Shown here in pieces: positions 24,382 through 33,455 of a stretch of DNA of 48,953 bases. The translations under genes and the position numbers were made by a program. The notes beneath the pieces are model-generated. The model was not told where the DNA came from. It ran no database searches and saw only the letters and a list, made by a program, of their open reading frames with translations. Source of the stretch: Prosthecobacter sp. (GTDB lineage Bacteria > Verrucomicrobiota > Verrucomicrobiia > Verrucomicrobiales > Verrucomicrobiaceae); NCBI GenBank assembly GCA_030827515.1, contig JAUREI010000007.1, positions 1-48,953 of the forward strand. Direction: 5' to 3'. Positions within the stretch are counted from its first letter, which is position 1. Each line of letters begins with the position of its first letter.

Positions 24382-27300
24382 TCACTTCGGCAGAAGCGCG
24401 AAATACTGCTCCTCGAGCTGCTTCACCCTGGCGCGGAGGGGCTCGAGCTGTGGCTGCAGCTTGGCGAGTTCCCCGCGGATTTCGGCGAGTGCGGCATCGC
24501 GGGCCGGCAGATCCTTCTCGGCCGCGGCAATGACCGCCTCGGAATCGCTCTTCTTCTTGCGCGTGCCGTCGAAGTCCGCCTGCGCCTTGGCCACCTCGGC
24601 CTTCTTGGCGTCGACCACCTTCGTCTCAGCCGCCAGCTTGCCCTGAGCCTCGACCAGCGCCTTTTCGAGCGGAACCAACCCGGCCTTGAGCTGGGCAAGC
24701 GCTTCGTTCAGCGGCTTGGCTTTGGCGGTATGTTCGTCTTCCAGCTTCTTGACCTCGGCGAGCTTGCCGGCGTGCGCGGCTTCCTGGGCGGCAACCTCCT
24801 TGCGGATGCTCTCCTGTTGACCCCGGAAGGGGGCAGCGGTCTTGTCCGCCGCGGCAAGTTCCGTCTTCGCCGGCACCAGTGCCTTTTCCGCCGCCACGGC
24901 GGCGGCCTGCTGGGCGGCGAGATCGGCACGCACCTTGGCGACGACTTGGCGGGCTGCCGCGAGCGCCTGCTCCGCCTTGGCACGCTGATCACGCTGACCG
25001 ACAACCTGCCCCTCGACCTCGGCCATCTGCATGGCGGATTCCGAGGCACGGGTCTCAAGCTGGGCAAGCTTCGCCCGGGTCTCCGCCAGGGCCTTCTCCG
25101 CCTCCGGCAGGATTCCCGTGCCAGCCTTGGCAGCCGTCACCGCCTGCTCACGGCTTGCCACCTCGGCGCGAGCCGCCTGGATCGAACGGCCAATTTCAGC
25201 GATGCCGCTGCCGAGGTCGGTGCGAGCCTTCTCAGCCTTCTGCAAGTCCGCCGTGCGGGCGTTGAGCGCCGCTTCCGCAGTCTGCACCGCCTTCTCGCGC
25301 TCGGGCAGGGCCCCGGCAAGCTCTGCCGCCGCCTTTTTGGCGCCGGCGAAGGCTGCTTCAAGTCCATCCACCTTGGCCTTGGCCGCCTGCACGGGTTTCT
25401 CGGCCGCCGCCAGCTTGGTGGCAACTTCGGCCAACTTGGTCTTCAGACCCTCGGCCCGCTTGGCGATTTCGTCGGCCGCCTTTTTCGCCACCGCGATGCC
25501 TTCGTCACGAGCCTTGGCCATGGCGGCCAATTCCGCCTCACGGGCTGCAATCTTCTGCTTCTCCTCGTCCGTTTTCGCCTTGGCCGCGGCGGCTCCGGCA
25601 CGGGTTGGCTCGGTCGCCTTGACAACGCCATCGAGCTCGGCCTTGAGACGGTTGAGGGTGGCCTCGTGGGCCGGCAGGGCATTGCCGGCCTCGGCCAGGT
25701 CTTTGCGGGCGGCCTCAAGACGCGACTGGCTGGCGGCCTTGCCCTCCTCGTTTTCCTTCTGCGCCGCGGTGTAGTCATTCACCTCGCTCTCCAGCTTGGC
25801 GAGTTTCTCCTTCTCGGCGAGCACGCCGACATTGAACTGGGCGGCCTTGAGGACGGTCGGCAGCTGCTGGTGAACGGCCAGTTGCTTGCGATGATCCGCC
25901 AGCAAGGCTTCGGCGGTAGCCACCGCGGCCTTGGCATCCGCCGCCTGCTTCTCCGCGGCGGCCACCGCCTTGGGCAGGTTTTCCAGGGCCTTTTTCAGGT
26001 CGGCGAGTTCCTTCTCCTTGACCGGCTTGGCTGCCTTCAGGGCGGTCGCCTGCTCCTGGGCGGTCTTGACGGCCTGCTCAAAGCCCGCCAGCGACTCGGG
26101 TGCGCTGGCCACTTCCTTCTGCAGCGACTGAACCTCGGTGTTCCGGGCAGCAATAGCCTGATCCATTTCCTTCACCTTGACCTCGCGATCCGCTCCCTGA
26201 TAGGCGTCGCGCTGGGCGGCAAGGGCGGCCGCCTCCTTCTGCTTCGCCTGCAGGGTGGCCTGGCGTTCGGCAAACTTCTTCAGCAGGTCCGCCTGCGCCT
26301 GGCGCTTGGCAGCCGCCTCCGCCGCGGCCTTGTCAGCGGCGGTGGTCTTGCCGGGCAGTTCCTTCAGCTCGTTTTCGAGCAATGCGACCTTCGCCTGGGC
26401 ATCCGCCATCTGCTTTTTGGATTCCGCCAGTTTCGCGTCGGCGGCCTTGACCGCCTCCATGGCCTTGGCGACGCCGGCTTCGCGTTCGGGCAGTTGCGCC
26501 GCCAGCGCGGTCGCCTGCTTTTCAGACTCGACGATGCGTTGGGCGATGAGGGGCGGATTGCTCGAAAGCTGACCGACCTCGCCCATTTTTTCGCCAATCG
26601 TCCAGACGCGAATCTCCCCGCGCCAGTTGCCGGTGAAGGCGAGCTTCGAATCGTGGTGGGCAACCACCTTGGTGACGATGTCACCCTGGCTGGGCGCCTC
26701 GCCCTTCTTGTTGCCGTTGATGTCCCAGAGACGGACCAGGCCATCATTGCCGGAGGAAAGCAGCTGACCATCCGGCGTGAAGGCGACCGACTGGACACCG
26801 CCGCCATGGGCACTCCACTCCTTGATCTTCTTGCCCTCGTTCATCTCCCAGGTCATGATCACGCCGTCAGCCGAGCAGGAGGCAAGCACATTGGAGTCGG
26901 CGCGCCAGGCGAGGTCGTTGCAGGCGCCCTTGTGCTGTCCGAGGATGTAGAACTCCCCGCCGTTGGAGGCCTCCCAGACCATGACATTGCCGTTGCGATC
27001 GCTGGTGGCCAGCAGCACGCCATCCGGGCTGAAGGCGGTGCCAAGCACCCACTCGGTGTGCTTGTTGATGACATACAGTTCGTCACCGGTGGCGGTGTCG
27101 TAAACCTTGACCTTCTTCGACGGGCTACCAATGACGACCTTCTTGTGGTCGGGACTGATGTCGGCGCTCATCACCTGGTCGAATTCCGCGCCGGCCTCGA
27201 TGATGCGCCTGCCGGTTTTGACATCCCAGACCACGGCGTGGCCAAGCTTGCCGCCGCGGCCGCCACCCATGACGAGCAGCGAGCCGTTGCGACTGAAGCG

Positions 27301-27927
27301 CAGGCTGCGGGCATAACCCTCCGTGTATGGAAAGACACCGGCGAGCTGGCGGCTGTCGGTGTCATAGAGCAGGATTTGCTTCACGCCAGCCACCGCGACA
27401 AGTGAGGTCCAGGGGCTGGACGCCATGGCGGTGACAGCGGTCGTGCGCGGCGCCACCAGCACGGGCTCAAGCAGCACGTGTTCCGGCCTGGCAATCGGAC
27501 CCTCCGGCCGACCACTGGTGACGGCCACGGACATGTCGACTCTGGGCTTGCTCGACTTCTTGGCGATGCTCGACTTGGTCTCGAGCAGGCCTCCGCCCAC
27601 CCAAGCGGCGAGCACCTTGAGTTCCTCGGCATTGAGCGGGGTGCCCTCCGGCGGCATGAAGGGTTCCTCCTTCTTCGCGCAGGTGGTCCACAGCCGGCTG
27701 CCCTCGGGGTTGCCGGCATCGACGACCGCGCCGCCGCCACCGCCGGTCATGACCGCGCCAAAGCTGGTGAGGTCCAGATCGCCGCGCTTCTTGTCTGGAT
27801 TGTGGCAGGAGAAGCACTTGTTCTCCAGCAGCGGCTTGATGTGGTCCTCGTACGTGATTTTCTCGGCATCCTGCGCCTGGGCCGAGGCCAGGGTGGTGAG
27901 GAAGAGAATCGAACTGCGGATTTTCAT
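24382..27927 (-). CDS. Secreted cytochrome-WD40 protein with a ~700-residue coiled coil
   Basis: A 1181-residue exported protein. After the signal peptide (1-19) comes a PSCyt1 heme c domain with CFSCH (Cys38, Cys41, His42) and the distal MPPEGTPL stretch. A WD40 beta-propeller spans about 150-450 (FSPDGVLLATSDRNGNVMVW, FTPDGQLLSSGNDGLVRLWD). From about 460 to the C-terminus it is one continuous Ala/Glu/Lys-rich coiled coil of heptads with few breaks, ending KQLEEQYFALLPK. Such a coil could reach some 100 nm if single and straight. It is the last gene of a four-gene block; the stop lies 6 bases from the SGNH remnant. The heme, propeller and coil suggest a surface scaffold or envelope strut, which is inference. 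Confidence 0.9.
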   Translation of the reverse strand: MKIRSSILFLTTLASAQAQDAEKITYEDHIKPLLENKCFSCHNPDKKRGDLDLTSFGAVMTGGGGGAVVDAGNPEGSRLWTTCAKKEEPFMPPEGTPLNAEELKVLAAWVGGGLLETKSSIAKKSSKPRVDMSVAVTSGRPEGPIARPEHVLLEPVLVAPRTTAVTAMASSPWTSLVAVAGVKQILLYDTDSRQLAGVFPYTEGYARSLRFSRNGSLLVMGGGRGGKLGHAVVWDVKTGRRIIEAGAEFDQVMSADISPDHKKVVIGSPSKKVKVYDTATGDELYVINKHTEWVLGTAFSPDGVLLATSDRNGNVMVWEASNGGEFYILGQHKGACNDLAWRADSNVLASCSADGVIMTWEMNEGKKIKEWSAHGGGVQSVAFTPDGQLLSSGNDGLVRLWDINGNKKGEAPSQGDIVTKVVAHHDSKLAFTGNWRGEIRVWTIGEKMGEVGQLSSNPPLIAQRIVESEKQATALAAQLPEREAGVAKAMEAVKAADAKLAESKKQMADAQAKVALLENELKELPGKTTAADKAAAEAAAKRQAQADLLKKFAERQATLQAKQKEAAALAAQRDAYQGADREVKVKEMDQAIAARNTEVQSLQKEVASAPESLAGFEQAVKTAQEQATALKAAKPVKEKELADLKKALENLPKAVAAAEKQAADAKAAVATAEALLADHRKQLAVHQQLPTVLKAAQFNVGVLAEKEKLAKLESEVNDYTAAQKENEEGKAASQSRLEAARKDLAEAGNALPAHEATLNRLKAELDGVVKATEPTRAGAAAAKAKTDEEKQKIAAREAELAAMAKARDEGIAVAKKAADEIAKRAEGLKTKLAEVATKLAAAEKPVQAAKAKVDGLEAAFAGAKKAAAELAGALPEREKAVQTAEAALNARTADLQKAEKARTDLGSGIAEIGRSIQAARAEVASREQAVTAAKAGTGILPEAEKALAETRAKLAQLETRASESAMQMAEVEGQVVGQRDQRAKAEQALAAARQVVAKVRADLAAQQAAAVAAEKALVPAKTELAAADKTAAPFRGQQESIRKEVAAQEAAHAGKLAEVKKLEDEHTAKAKPLNEALAQLKAGLVPLEKALVEAQGKLAAETKVVDAKKAEVAKAQADFDGTRKKKSDSEAVIAAAEKDLPARDAALAEIRGELAKLQPQLEPLRARVKQLEEQYFALLPK

Positions 27928-27963
27928 GGGACTTGGCTTGGGGGAAAGGGTGGCGCGCTGCGA

Positions 27964-28015
27964 CCGCGTCCGGGGCAGACGCGGCAGCGTGCTGAATCGC
28001 GGAGCTGTCTCCGCG
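27964..28015 (-). promoter_or_regulatory. Two hairpins between the PSCyt and cytochrome-WD40 genes
   Basis: CCGCGTC/GACGCGG (27964-27970 and 27978-27984) and CGCGGAG/CTCCGCG (27998-28004 and 28009-28015) are both perfect 7-bp stems, with no T-run. They fill the 95-base spacer and may stabilise or separate the two reading units of one transcript. Confidence 0.4.
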
Positions 28016-28022
28016 TGACGCG

Positions 28023-30839
28023 TCAGTGATTGAAGTAAAACTCCTTGGAGTTCATCAGGGCCCAGAAGACGTCCTCCAGGATCGCCTGGCGCTGGTCAGC
28101 CGCGGCGGCGAGGGTTTGCTGAATGGGTTGCCATTCCTTCTCCAGCGGCAGGCGACCAAAGACGCGCAGGTAGAGATCCTCGACAATTTCCCGGTCATTC
28201 TTCTTCGCCTCGACAAGCTTGGCCACTACCTTGCCCTGCCGAATGCGGTCGTTGACGGCGTCGCCGTTCATCAGGTGCAGTGCCTGCGACAGGCTCGGCT
28301 CCATCTTGACCTCGCAGGAGCAGACCGACTCGCGCTTGGCACGGCCAAAGGTCGTCAGGAAGTAGTTGCTGACCGCACCGTCAGCAATCTGCACGGCACG
28401 TGCGCCGAGCGGCAGCCCCTGAAACTTGTTTGGCGTCTCGGTGATTTGCGAAATACCGTCAAGCAGGACCTCCGCGCGCACCCTGCGCACCTGGGCGTGC
28501 GAGAAGTTCTTTTTGTCGCTGGCATTGGTCTCGTTGACCTTCGTGCTGCGCTGGTAGGTCATCGAGGTGCAGATGTCCTTCACCAGCTTGCGCATGTCAT
28601 ACTTCGAGGTGATGAGGTTTTCCGCGAGGGCCGACAGCAATTCGGGGTTGGAGGGCGGGTTGGAGACGCGCACGTCGTCGACCGGATCGACGATGCCGAT
28701 GCCGAAGAAGTGGGCCCAGGTGATGTTGGCGATGTTGCGCGCAAAGTAGGGATTCTTCGGCGAGACCAGCCACTCGGCCAGCACGCGCCGGCGGTCTTCG
28801 CCCGGCTTGAGCTCGGGGGTGTCGCCCCCCAGGAACTTCGGCTTCATCACCGCCTGGGTGAGGAAGTGGCGGGACTCGCCCGACTTGCTGTTGAAGATGA
28901 TGACCTCCTGCGGGTCGTCGGTGTTCTTGCGGCCAATCTGGGAGAAGAAAGCCTTGAAGCCGTAGTAGTCGTCCATCGTCCAGCGGTCGAACGGATGGTT
29001 GTGGCACTGCGCGCACTGGATGCGCATGCCCATGAACACTTGGGCGACGTTTTCAGTCAGCTTGAGCTGGTCGAGTTCGGTCTGGTAGAAGTTCACCGGC
29101 GGGTTCGAGACGGTGCCACCGGTGGCGGAGAGCAGCTCGACGACAATGTCGTCCAGCGGAATGTTCTTGGCGATGCGCTCCGACAGCCAGTTGTGATAGA
29201 GGAGGGCGTTCTTGTAAAACGGCGGGCGGTTGTTGTTGCCGGGGATGTTCGAGCGGATCTGCAGCAATTCGGCCCACTTCATCACCCAGAGTTCAGTGAA
29301 CTCCTTGCGTTGAAGCAGTCCGTCGATGAGCGCTTCGCGCTTCTGCGGATTGGCATCGGCGAGGAAGGTCCGCACTTCGTCCGGCTTCGGATACATGCCG
29401 ACCACGTCGATGTAGGCGCGGCGGACAAATTCCTCGTCGGTGCAGATGCCCGAGGGCAGAATGCGCAGCTTGTGCAGGTTCTCGTTGACCAGGGAGTCAA
29501 TGTAATTGACCTCGGCAAGCTTCGGCCGCTCATACTGGATCTTCTCGGGTATGACAAGGGTCTGCGCGGTGACGCTGAAAACGTCGTAGCGGGCCAGGAT
29601 GAACGCGGCGCCGCGTTCGGCCGAAGTGACCAGGCCGTCCTTGTTGACGGCCGCCGTCGGGTCGTTGTTGGACATGAACAGCGCCAGTTGGGTGACGTCG
29701 CGGTCGGTGCCGTCCGAGTAGGTGGCGCGCACGGTCATCTGCTGGGTGTTACCCTTGCCCTCGAGGACCATCTGCTTGGGATAGACCTCAATGCCGGTCA
29801 CAACCGGAATGTCCTTGGCATCCTCCAGGGCACCGCTGCTAATCCATTCGAGAATGGTCTGGTTGTATTGCGACTCGGGCGTGTAGCACTGGTTGCCTGA
29901 GTGCGGCACGGAACCGACCGCCTTTTCCACAAGGGTGGACTCCTCAGGGAGGGCGAGGTTGATGCGGCGACCCACCATCTCGCGAGTCAGGCGAATGTAG
30001 TCGCCCTTGGGATCCATTCCAAAGAGGCTGAGGCGGAAGCCGTCCTTGCCGCGTGCCGCCCCGTGGCAACCGCCGGCGTTGCAACCGCCACGCAGGAAGA
30101 CGGGCATGACGTCAAGGTGAAAGGAAACCGGACGATCCTTCTGGCCGTCGCGCACCTCCAGCGGTGCCTTGACGGTGATGTTGCCGACCGAGGCGACCAG
30201 TTCGGTGGCGCCGGCGTCGGCCAGAGGCTTGACGATATCACCCTCGAGCGATGCAACCTTGGCATCGACCAGACGCAGTCCGGCAAAGCGCGTAACATCG
30301 CGCGTGGTGGCGTCGGCAAAGGTCGCCATGACCACCACCTGATGTTTGTCACGCCTGGTCTCGAGCGCGATCTTCTCGGGGAAGATTTCCAATTTTTTGA
30401 TTGAGGCGACACGGGCGGCGAGATCGGCCTCAGCCTTGAGTTCCTCGGCCGACTTGTGGCGCATGGCAATGCCCTGTGGCCACTTGGCTCCCTGGGCAAT
30501 CCAGGCCTTGATGAGCTCGATGTCGGCCGTCGGCAGCGGACCGCCCTTGGGCGGCATGATGTCATCGTGGTCGGCCGGCAGAACCATGCGCTTGACCAGT
30601 TCGCTGGCATCCGGCTTGCCGGGGACCAGCGCCGGACCGGAGTCACCGCCCTTGAGCAGGGCTTCGGCGGTGTGCATGAGCAACTCACCCTTCACTTTGT
30701 CGGGGTTGTGGCACTCGAGGCACTTGCTCTCGAGCACGGCCTGGACGCGGGCGAAGTCGACAGCGCCCGGTTCGGCGGAGGTAGAGGTCGCGAACAGGGC
30801 GGCGGCTCCAAGGTAACGGAGGGGGCGGAGTCGGTGCAT
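28023..30839 (-). CDS. Secreted PSCyt1-DUF1549-DUF1553 protein with Ig-like domains
   Basis: A 938-residue exported protein with a signal peptide (1-22) and a PSCyt1 domain with CLECH (Cys40, Cys43, His44). Beta-sandwich segments of the bacterial Ig-like kind follow (about 145-235 and 345-425; MATFADATTRDVT, VRATYSDGTDRDVT). Between them CNAGGCHG (about residue 254) is a second, spaced heme-like motif. DUF1549 (about 440-640) contains CAQCHNHPFD, and DUF1553 (about 690-920) contains RRVLAEWLVSPKNPYFARNIANITW. It belongs to the longer planctomycete type, unlike the simpler paralogue at 4031-6436. Position between the PPC gene (52-base gap) and the cytochrome-WD40 gene suggests they act together at the cell surface. 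Confidence 0.9.
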   Translation of the reverse strand: MHRLRPLRYLGAAALFATSTSAEPGAVDFARVQAVLESKCLECHNPDKVKGELLMHTAEALLKGGDSGPALVPGKPDASELVKRMVLPADHDDIMPPKGGPLPTADIELIKAWIAQGAKWPQGIAMRHKSAEELKAEADLAARVASIKKLEIFPEKIALETRRDKHQVVVMATFADATTRDVTRFAGLRLVDAKVASLEGDIVKPLADAGATELVASVGNITVKAPLEVRDGQKDRPVSFHLDVMPVFLRGGCNAGGCHGAARGKDGFRLSLFGMDPKGDYIRLTREMVGRRINLALPEESTLVEKAVGSVPHSGNQCYTPESQYNQTILEWISSGALEDAKDIPVVTGIEVYPKQMVLEGKGNTQQMTVRATYSDGTDRDVTQLALFMSNNDPTAAVNKDGLVTSAERGAAFILARYDVFSVTAQTLVIPEKIQYERPKLAEVNYIDSLVNENLHKLRILPSGICTDEEFVRRAYIDVVGMYPKPDEVRTFLADANPQKREALIDGLLQRKEFTELWVMKWAELLQIRSNIPGNNNRPPFYKNALLYHNWLSERIAKNIPLDDIVVELLSATGGTVSNPPVNFYQTELDQLKLTENVAQVFMGMRIQCAQCHNHPFDRWTMDDYYGFKAFFSQIGRKNTDDPQEVIIFNSKSGESRHFLTQAVMKPKFLGGDTPELKPGEDRRRVLAEWLVSPKNPYFARNIANITWAHFFGIGIVDPVDDVRVSNPPSNPELLSALAENLITSKYDMRKLVKDICTSMTYQRSTKVNETNASDKKNFSHAQVRRVRAEVLLDGISQITETPNKFQGLPLGARAVQIADGAVSNYFLTTFGRAKRESVCSCEVKMEPSLSQALHLMNGDAVNDRIRQGKVVAKLVEAKKNDREIVEDLYLRVFGRLPLEKEWQPIQQTLAAAADQRQAILEDVFWALMNSKEFYFNH

Positions 30840-30891
30840 GGGGGTATTTTAGCTTACCTACGTGTCAACGGGCGGATTTATCACAGGACGA

Positions 30892-33309
30892 TCACTTGCC
30901 GGAGGCTTCCTGGCGAAGCTGCTCCAAGCGCGAGAGCGGCTTGGGGGCGGCGGGCTTGGCCTCGGGCTTGGCCACGGCAACCACCGGCTGGGCGGCGGGA
31001 GCCTTGCGCGGGGCGTCGACGCGCAGGATTGAGCCGAGCGCGATGCGATGAGTGGCGGTGCCGCCGGGCACGGGCACCTCGACGCGGACGAACAGGTTGG
31101 ACTGCTTGCCGATGGGGGATTTGTCGTGGGTCTTGACCTTGAAAGCGACTTCCTTGGTATCCTTGGTGATCTTGGCGGCTTCCACCGGGATCGTGTCGGG
31201 CAGACCGGTGATGGCGGCCTCGGCCTCCCCCTCGAACGGCTGCAAATTCTCGATCTTGGCAACCATGACCGTCTCCTGGCCCTGCTCGACGGCCACCAGC
31301 GGGATGGCCGGCGCACTAAGGAAGGCGGGAGCGGTGATCACTTCGCTGAAGGGCGAGGCATTGTAAATGCGGCCGTTGCCGGCATCAGCCTCGCCCATGA
31401 CGACAAAGTTCCACTTCCCGGCGGGAGCGTTGGCATTCGCATCCAGCTGGAAGTAGCAATCGTCCTTGCCTTCGGCGATGGTCTGCTCGCCAAGCGAGCT
31501 GACACCCGAGGGTTTCCAGGTCATCAGGACGCGAATGGGAGCCTTGAAACCCTCCTTGCGGGTGGCCTTGACCCTGAGCTGAAGCATGCCGTTATTCACC
31601 AGCGGCACGGCCGGCTTCTCGATTTCCAGCGAGAACGGGGCCTCCTCGACGACAGCGACCGGAAGCTTGTCGTGGATTTCGGTGAGGTAGATGACGTTGC
31701 CGTTGCGAACGACGTCGAACTCCTGTCGCATGCGTCCCACTGTGGCCACCTGCGAATCCGTGGACTTGAGGGTCACAGGCACGACCGAGTGGCCAAGCGG
31801 CGCATCGGTCGCGGCCTCAAACATCAGCGGAATGCTGGGATAGTCCTTGGGCAGCGTGCCGGTGACCAGCTTGACTCCCTGAGGCAGGCCGGGCGCATCA
31901 AACTGGAAGTCGCCGCTGATGTTGCTGCGCGAGATGTTCTCCAGCAGCACCATGCGGCCACCGCGCGGGATGGCGATGTATTGGCGGTAGTGCGAGTCAT
32001 TGACCGAGTAGTTGGGCGAGGAAAAGGCGAGGACCGGCTCGGAGTTGATGACCTCGATGCGGTAAACGAAGTTGGGGCCGCCGCGTTCCAGGTGATCGGT
32101 GACGCGCAGGTAGTAGGTGCCGTCGGTCGGAACGTTGACCTTGAACTTGCTGTCAAGCCGGCGACGTCCGCCCCCGTCGTCGTTGTTGGCGACATTGCCG
32201 CCCTTTTCATTGAGCACGTTGACCACGGAATCCAGTGGCGACCCCAAGGCCTGGCCAAAAGTCTCCACCTCGAGCTGCTGCCCCTTCTTCAGGGTCAGCT
32301 TGAAGTAGTCAATGTCACCCGGCTGGTCGATGATGCCGTTGAAGGCGACCGACTGGGTCTTGGCATCGGAGTTGGTGGCCTTGGCCTGCTCGTTGTTGGG
32401 TTCAGCTTCGAGCACGTTGTCGAAGTTCACGAGACGAAAGACATTGCCCGAGGGGGCGGGTTCCTGGGTGGTGGAAAACAGGCTGTAGCCCTCGGTGACT
32501 GTCTCGGGCAGCTTCACCTCCTCCTCAAAGGTGGCATCCTTCTCGACAAATCGCACCTTCTGGGTCGAGCCGAGCTTGCCACCGGCAGGATACACCACAT
32601 CGGGGCGACGGAAACTGCCGACATGAACTCGATAGTAGTAGTTGGCGGCGCCGCGGTAGGAGGAATCGCGGACCATCACGTAGTAATCGCCATCGTATTC
32701 CGCGACGAAGGAGCAGTAGCCGTCCTGACGGAAGAGGACGCTGTCGTCAGAGAAGGCCTTCTCGAAGCGATCCTTGTCGAGGATGGCAACATAGGGGTCA
32801 AAAATCGTGTAACCGAGGCGGATGCCCTCGACCTCGAGGCTGATGCGCTGCCCCTTCTTGGCGCTGATCTTGTAGTAGTCGACGTCTTCATTGGTGATGA
32901 CGCCCTCAAGCGTGCGATTGAGTTCGGCGGCCTGCGCGGCGTCAAACTCGCTGTTCGGCTCCTTCTCCTCCAGGATCGGGAACGGGCCGACGAAGAACTG
33001 GCGGCCGTGTGACAGACCGGAGCGGGTGCGAACGCGGATGAGATGGTTACCAAGACGGGTTTCGGGAGCGACCTGCAGGGTCACCTCGACCCGGTTGTTC
33101 TCGACCTTGTCGACGCTTTTCTGGGTGAAGCCGGGCGAGAAGAAGACCAAGCTCTCAAAGTCCGCCAGACGGGCGCCGGTCAGCACAACCTTGACCTCGG
33201 AGCCACGCTGCGCGCCGCGCGGCGTCGTGCTGGTGAAGTCGGGGTAAGCGGCAAGGGCCTGAAGGGTGGCGGCGGCCAGCAGCGCAGGAATGAGAAGGAG
33301 TTTGGACAT
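30892..33309 (-). CDS. Secreted PPC-domain protein
   Basis: An 805-residue exported protein with a signal peptide (MSKLLLIPALLAAATLQALA), an IPT/TIG-like first domain (PRGAQRGSEVKVVLTGARL) and pre-peptidase C-terminal (PPC) beta-sandwich domains. The PPC hallmarks are EEKEPNSEFDAAQ...DVDYYKISAKKGQ and EAEPNNEQAKA...DIDYFKLTLKKGQ. Further beta-rich modules follow, and the C-terminus has an Ala/Pro/Lys linker. No catalytic motif is seen; it is probably structural or ligand-binding. It lies between DUF1501 and the large cytochrome gene and has a paralogue at 40048-41700. The Met at 33309 gives a clean signal peptide, so I do not use the longer frame. Confidence 0.88.
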   Translation of the reverse strand: MSKLLLIPALLAAATLQALAAYPDFTSTTPRGAQRGSEVKVVLTGARLADFESLVFFSPGFTQKSVDKVENNRVEVTLQVAPETRLGNHLIRVRTRSGLSHGRQFFVGPFPILEEKEPNSEFDAAQAAELNRTLEGVITNEDVDYYKISAKKGQRISLEVEGIRLGYTIFDPYVAILDKDRFEKAFSDDSVLFRQDGYCSFVAEYDGDYYVMVRDSSYRGAANYYYRVHVGSFRRPDVVYPAGGKLGSTQKVRFVEKDATFEEEVKLPETVTEGYSLFSTTQEPAPSGNVFRLVNFDNVLEAEPNNEQAKATNSDAKTQSVAFNGIIDQPGDIDYFKLTLKKGQQLEVETFGQALGSPLDSVVNVLNEKGGNVANNDDGGGRRRLDSKFKVNVPTDGTYYLRVTDHLERGGPNFVYRIEVINSEPVLAFSSPNYSVNDSHYRQYIAIPRGGRMVLLENISRSNISGDFQFDAPGLPQGVKLVTGTLPKDYPSIPLMFEAATDAPLGHSVVPVTLKSTDSQVATVGRMRQEFDVVRNGNVIYLTEIHDKLPVAVVEEAPFSLEIEKPAVPLVNNGMLQLRVKATRKEGFKAPIRVLMTWKPSGVSSLGEQTIAEGKDDCYFQLDANANAPAGKWNFVVMGEADAGNGRIYNASPFSEVITAPAFLSAPAIPLVAVEQGQETVMVAKIENLQPFEGEAEAAITGLPDTIPVEAAKITKDTKEVAFKVKTHDKSPIGKQSNLFVRVEVPVPGGTATHRIALGSILRVDAPRKAPAAQPVVAVAKPEAKPAAPKPLSRLEQLRQEASGK

Positions 33310-33352
33310 GAAGGCGAGGGGTGACGGTATAACTACGGAAATGGGGCGGCGG

Positions 33353-33367
33353 CTTGTTGCAGCAAAA
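33353..33367 (-). promoter_or_regulatory. Shared upstream element, copy 1 (before the PPC gene)
   Basis: Minus-strand TTTTGCTGCAACAAG ends 43 bases before the PPC start codon. Its counterpart at 34837-34851 differs at one base and lies at nearly the same distance from the DUF1501 start, suggesting a shared promoter or regulator site. Confidence 0.45.
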
Positions 33368-33376
33368 GCGCGAAAC

Positions 33377-33429
33377 CCGCACGGGTGTGCGGAAAACGGA
33401 GAGGGGCGGTGTGGCTGCCACACCGCCCC
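33377..33429 (-). promoter_or_regulatory. Strong hairpins between DUF1501 and PPC genes
   Basis: GGGGCGGTGTGG (33403-33414) and CCACACCGCCCC (33418-33429) form a perfect 12-bp stem, 27 bases past the DUF1501 stop. A second stem, CCGCAC/GTGCGG, lies at 33377-33392 and is followed on the minus strand by GTTTCGCGCTTTT. Without a proper T-run these may be weak terminators or mRNA-stabilising ends. Confidence 0.5.
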
Positions 33430-33455
33430 GGAATGGGTGTTACTCCAAGATCCAA

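Noticed and set aside
24730-27405. 891-codon plus-strand frame opposite the cytochrome-WD40 gene
   Set aside because: Antisense of the coiled coil; the minus strand has the signal peptide, heme motif and WD40 repeats.
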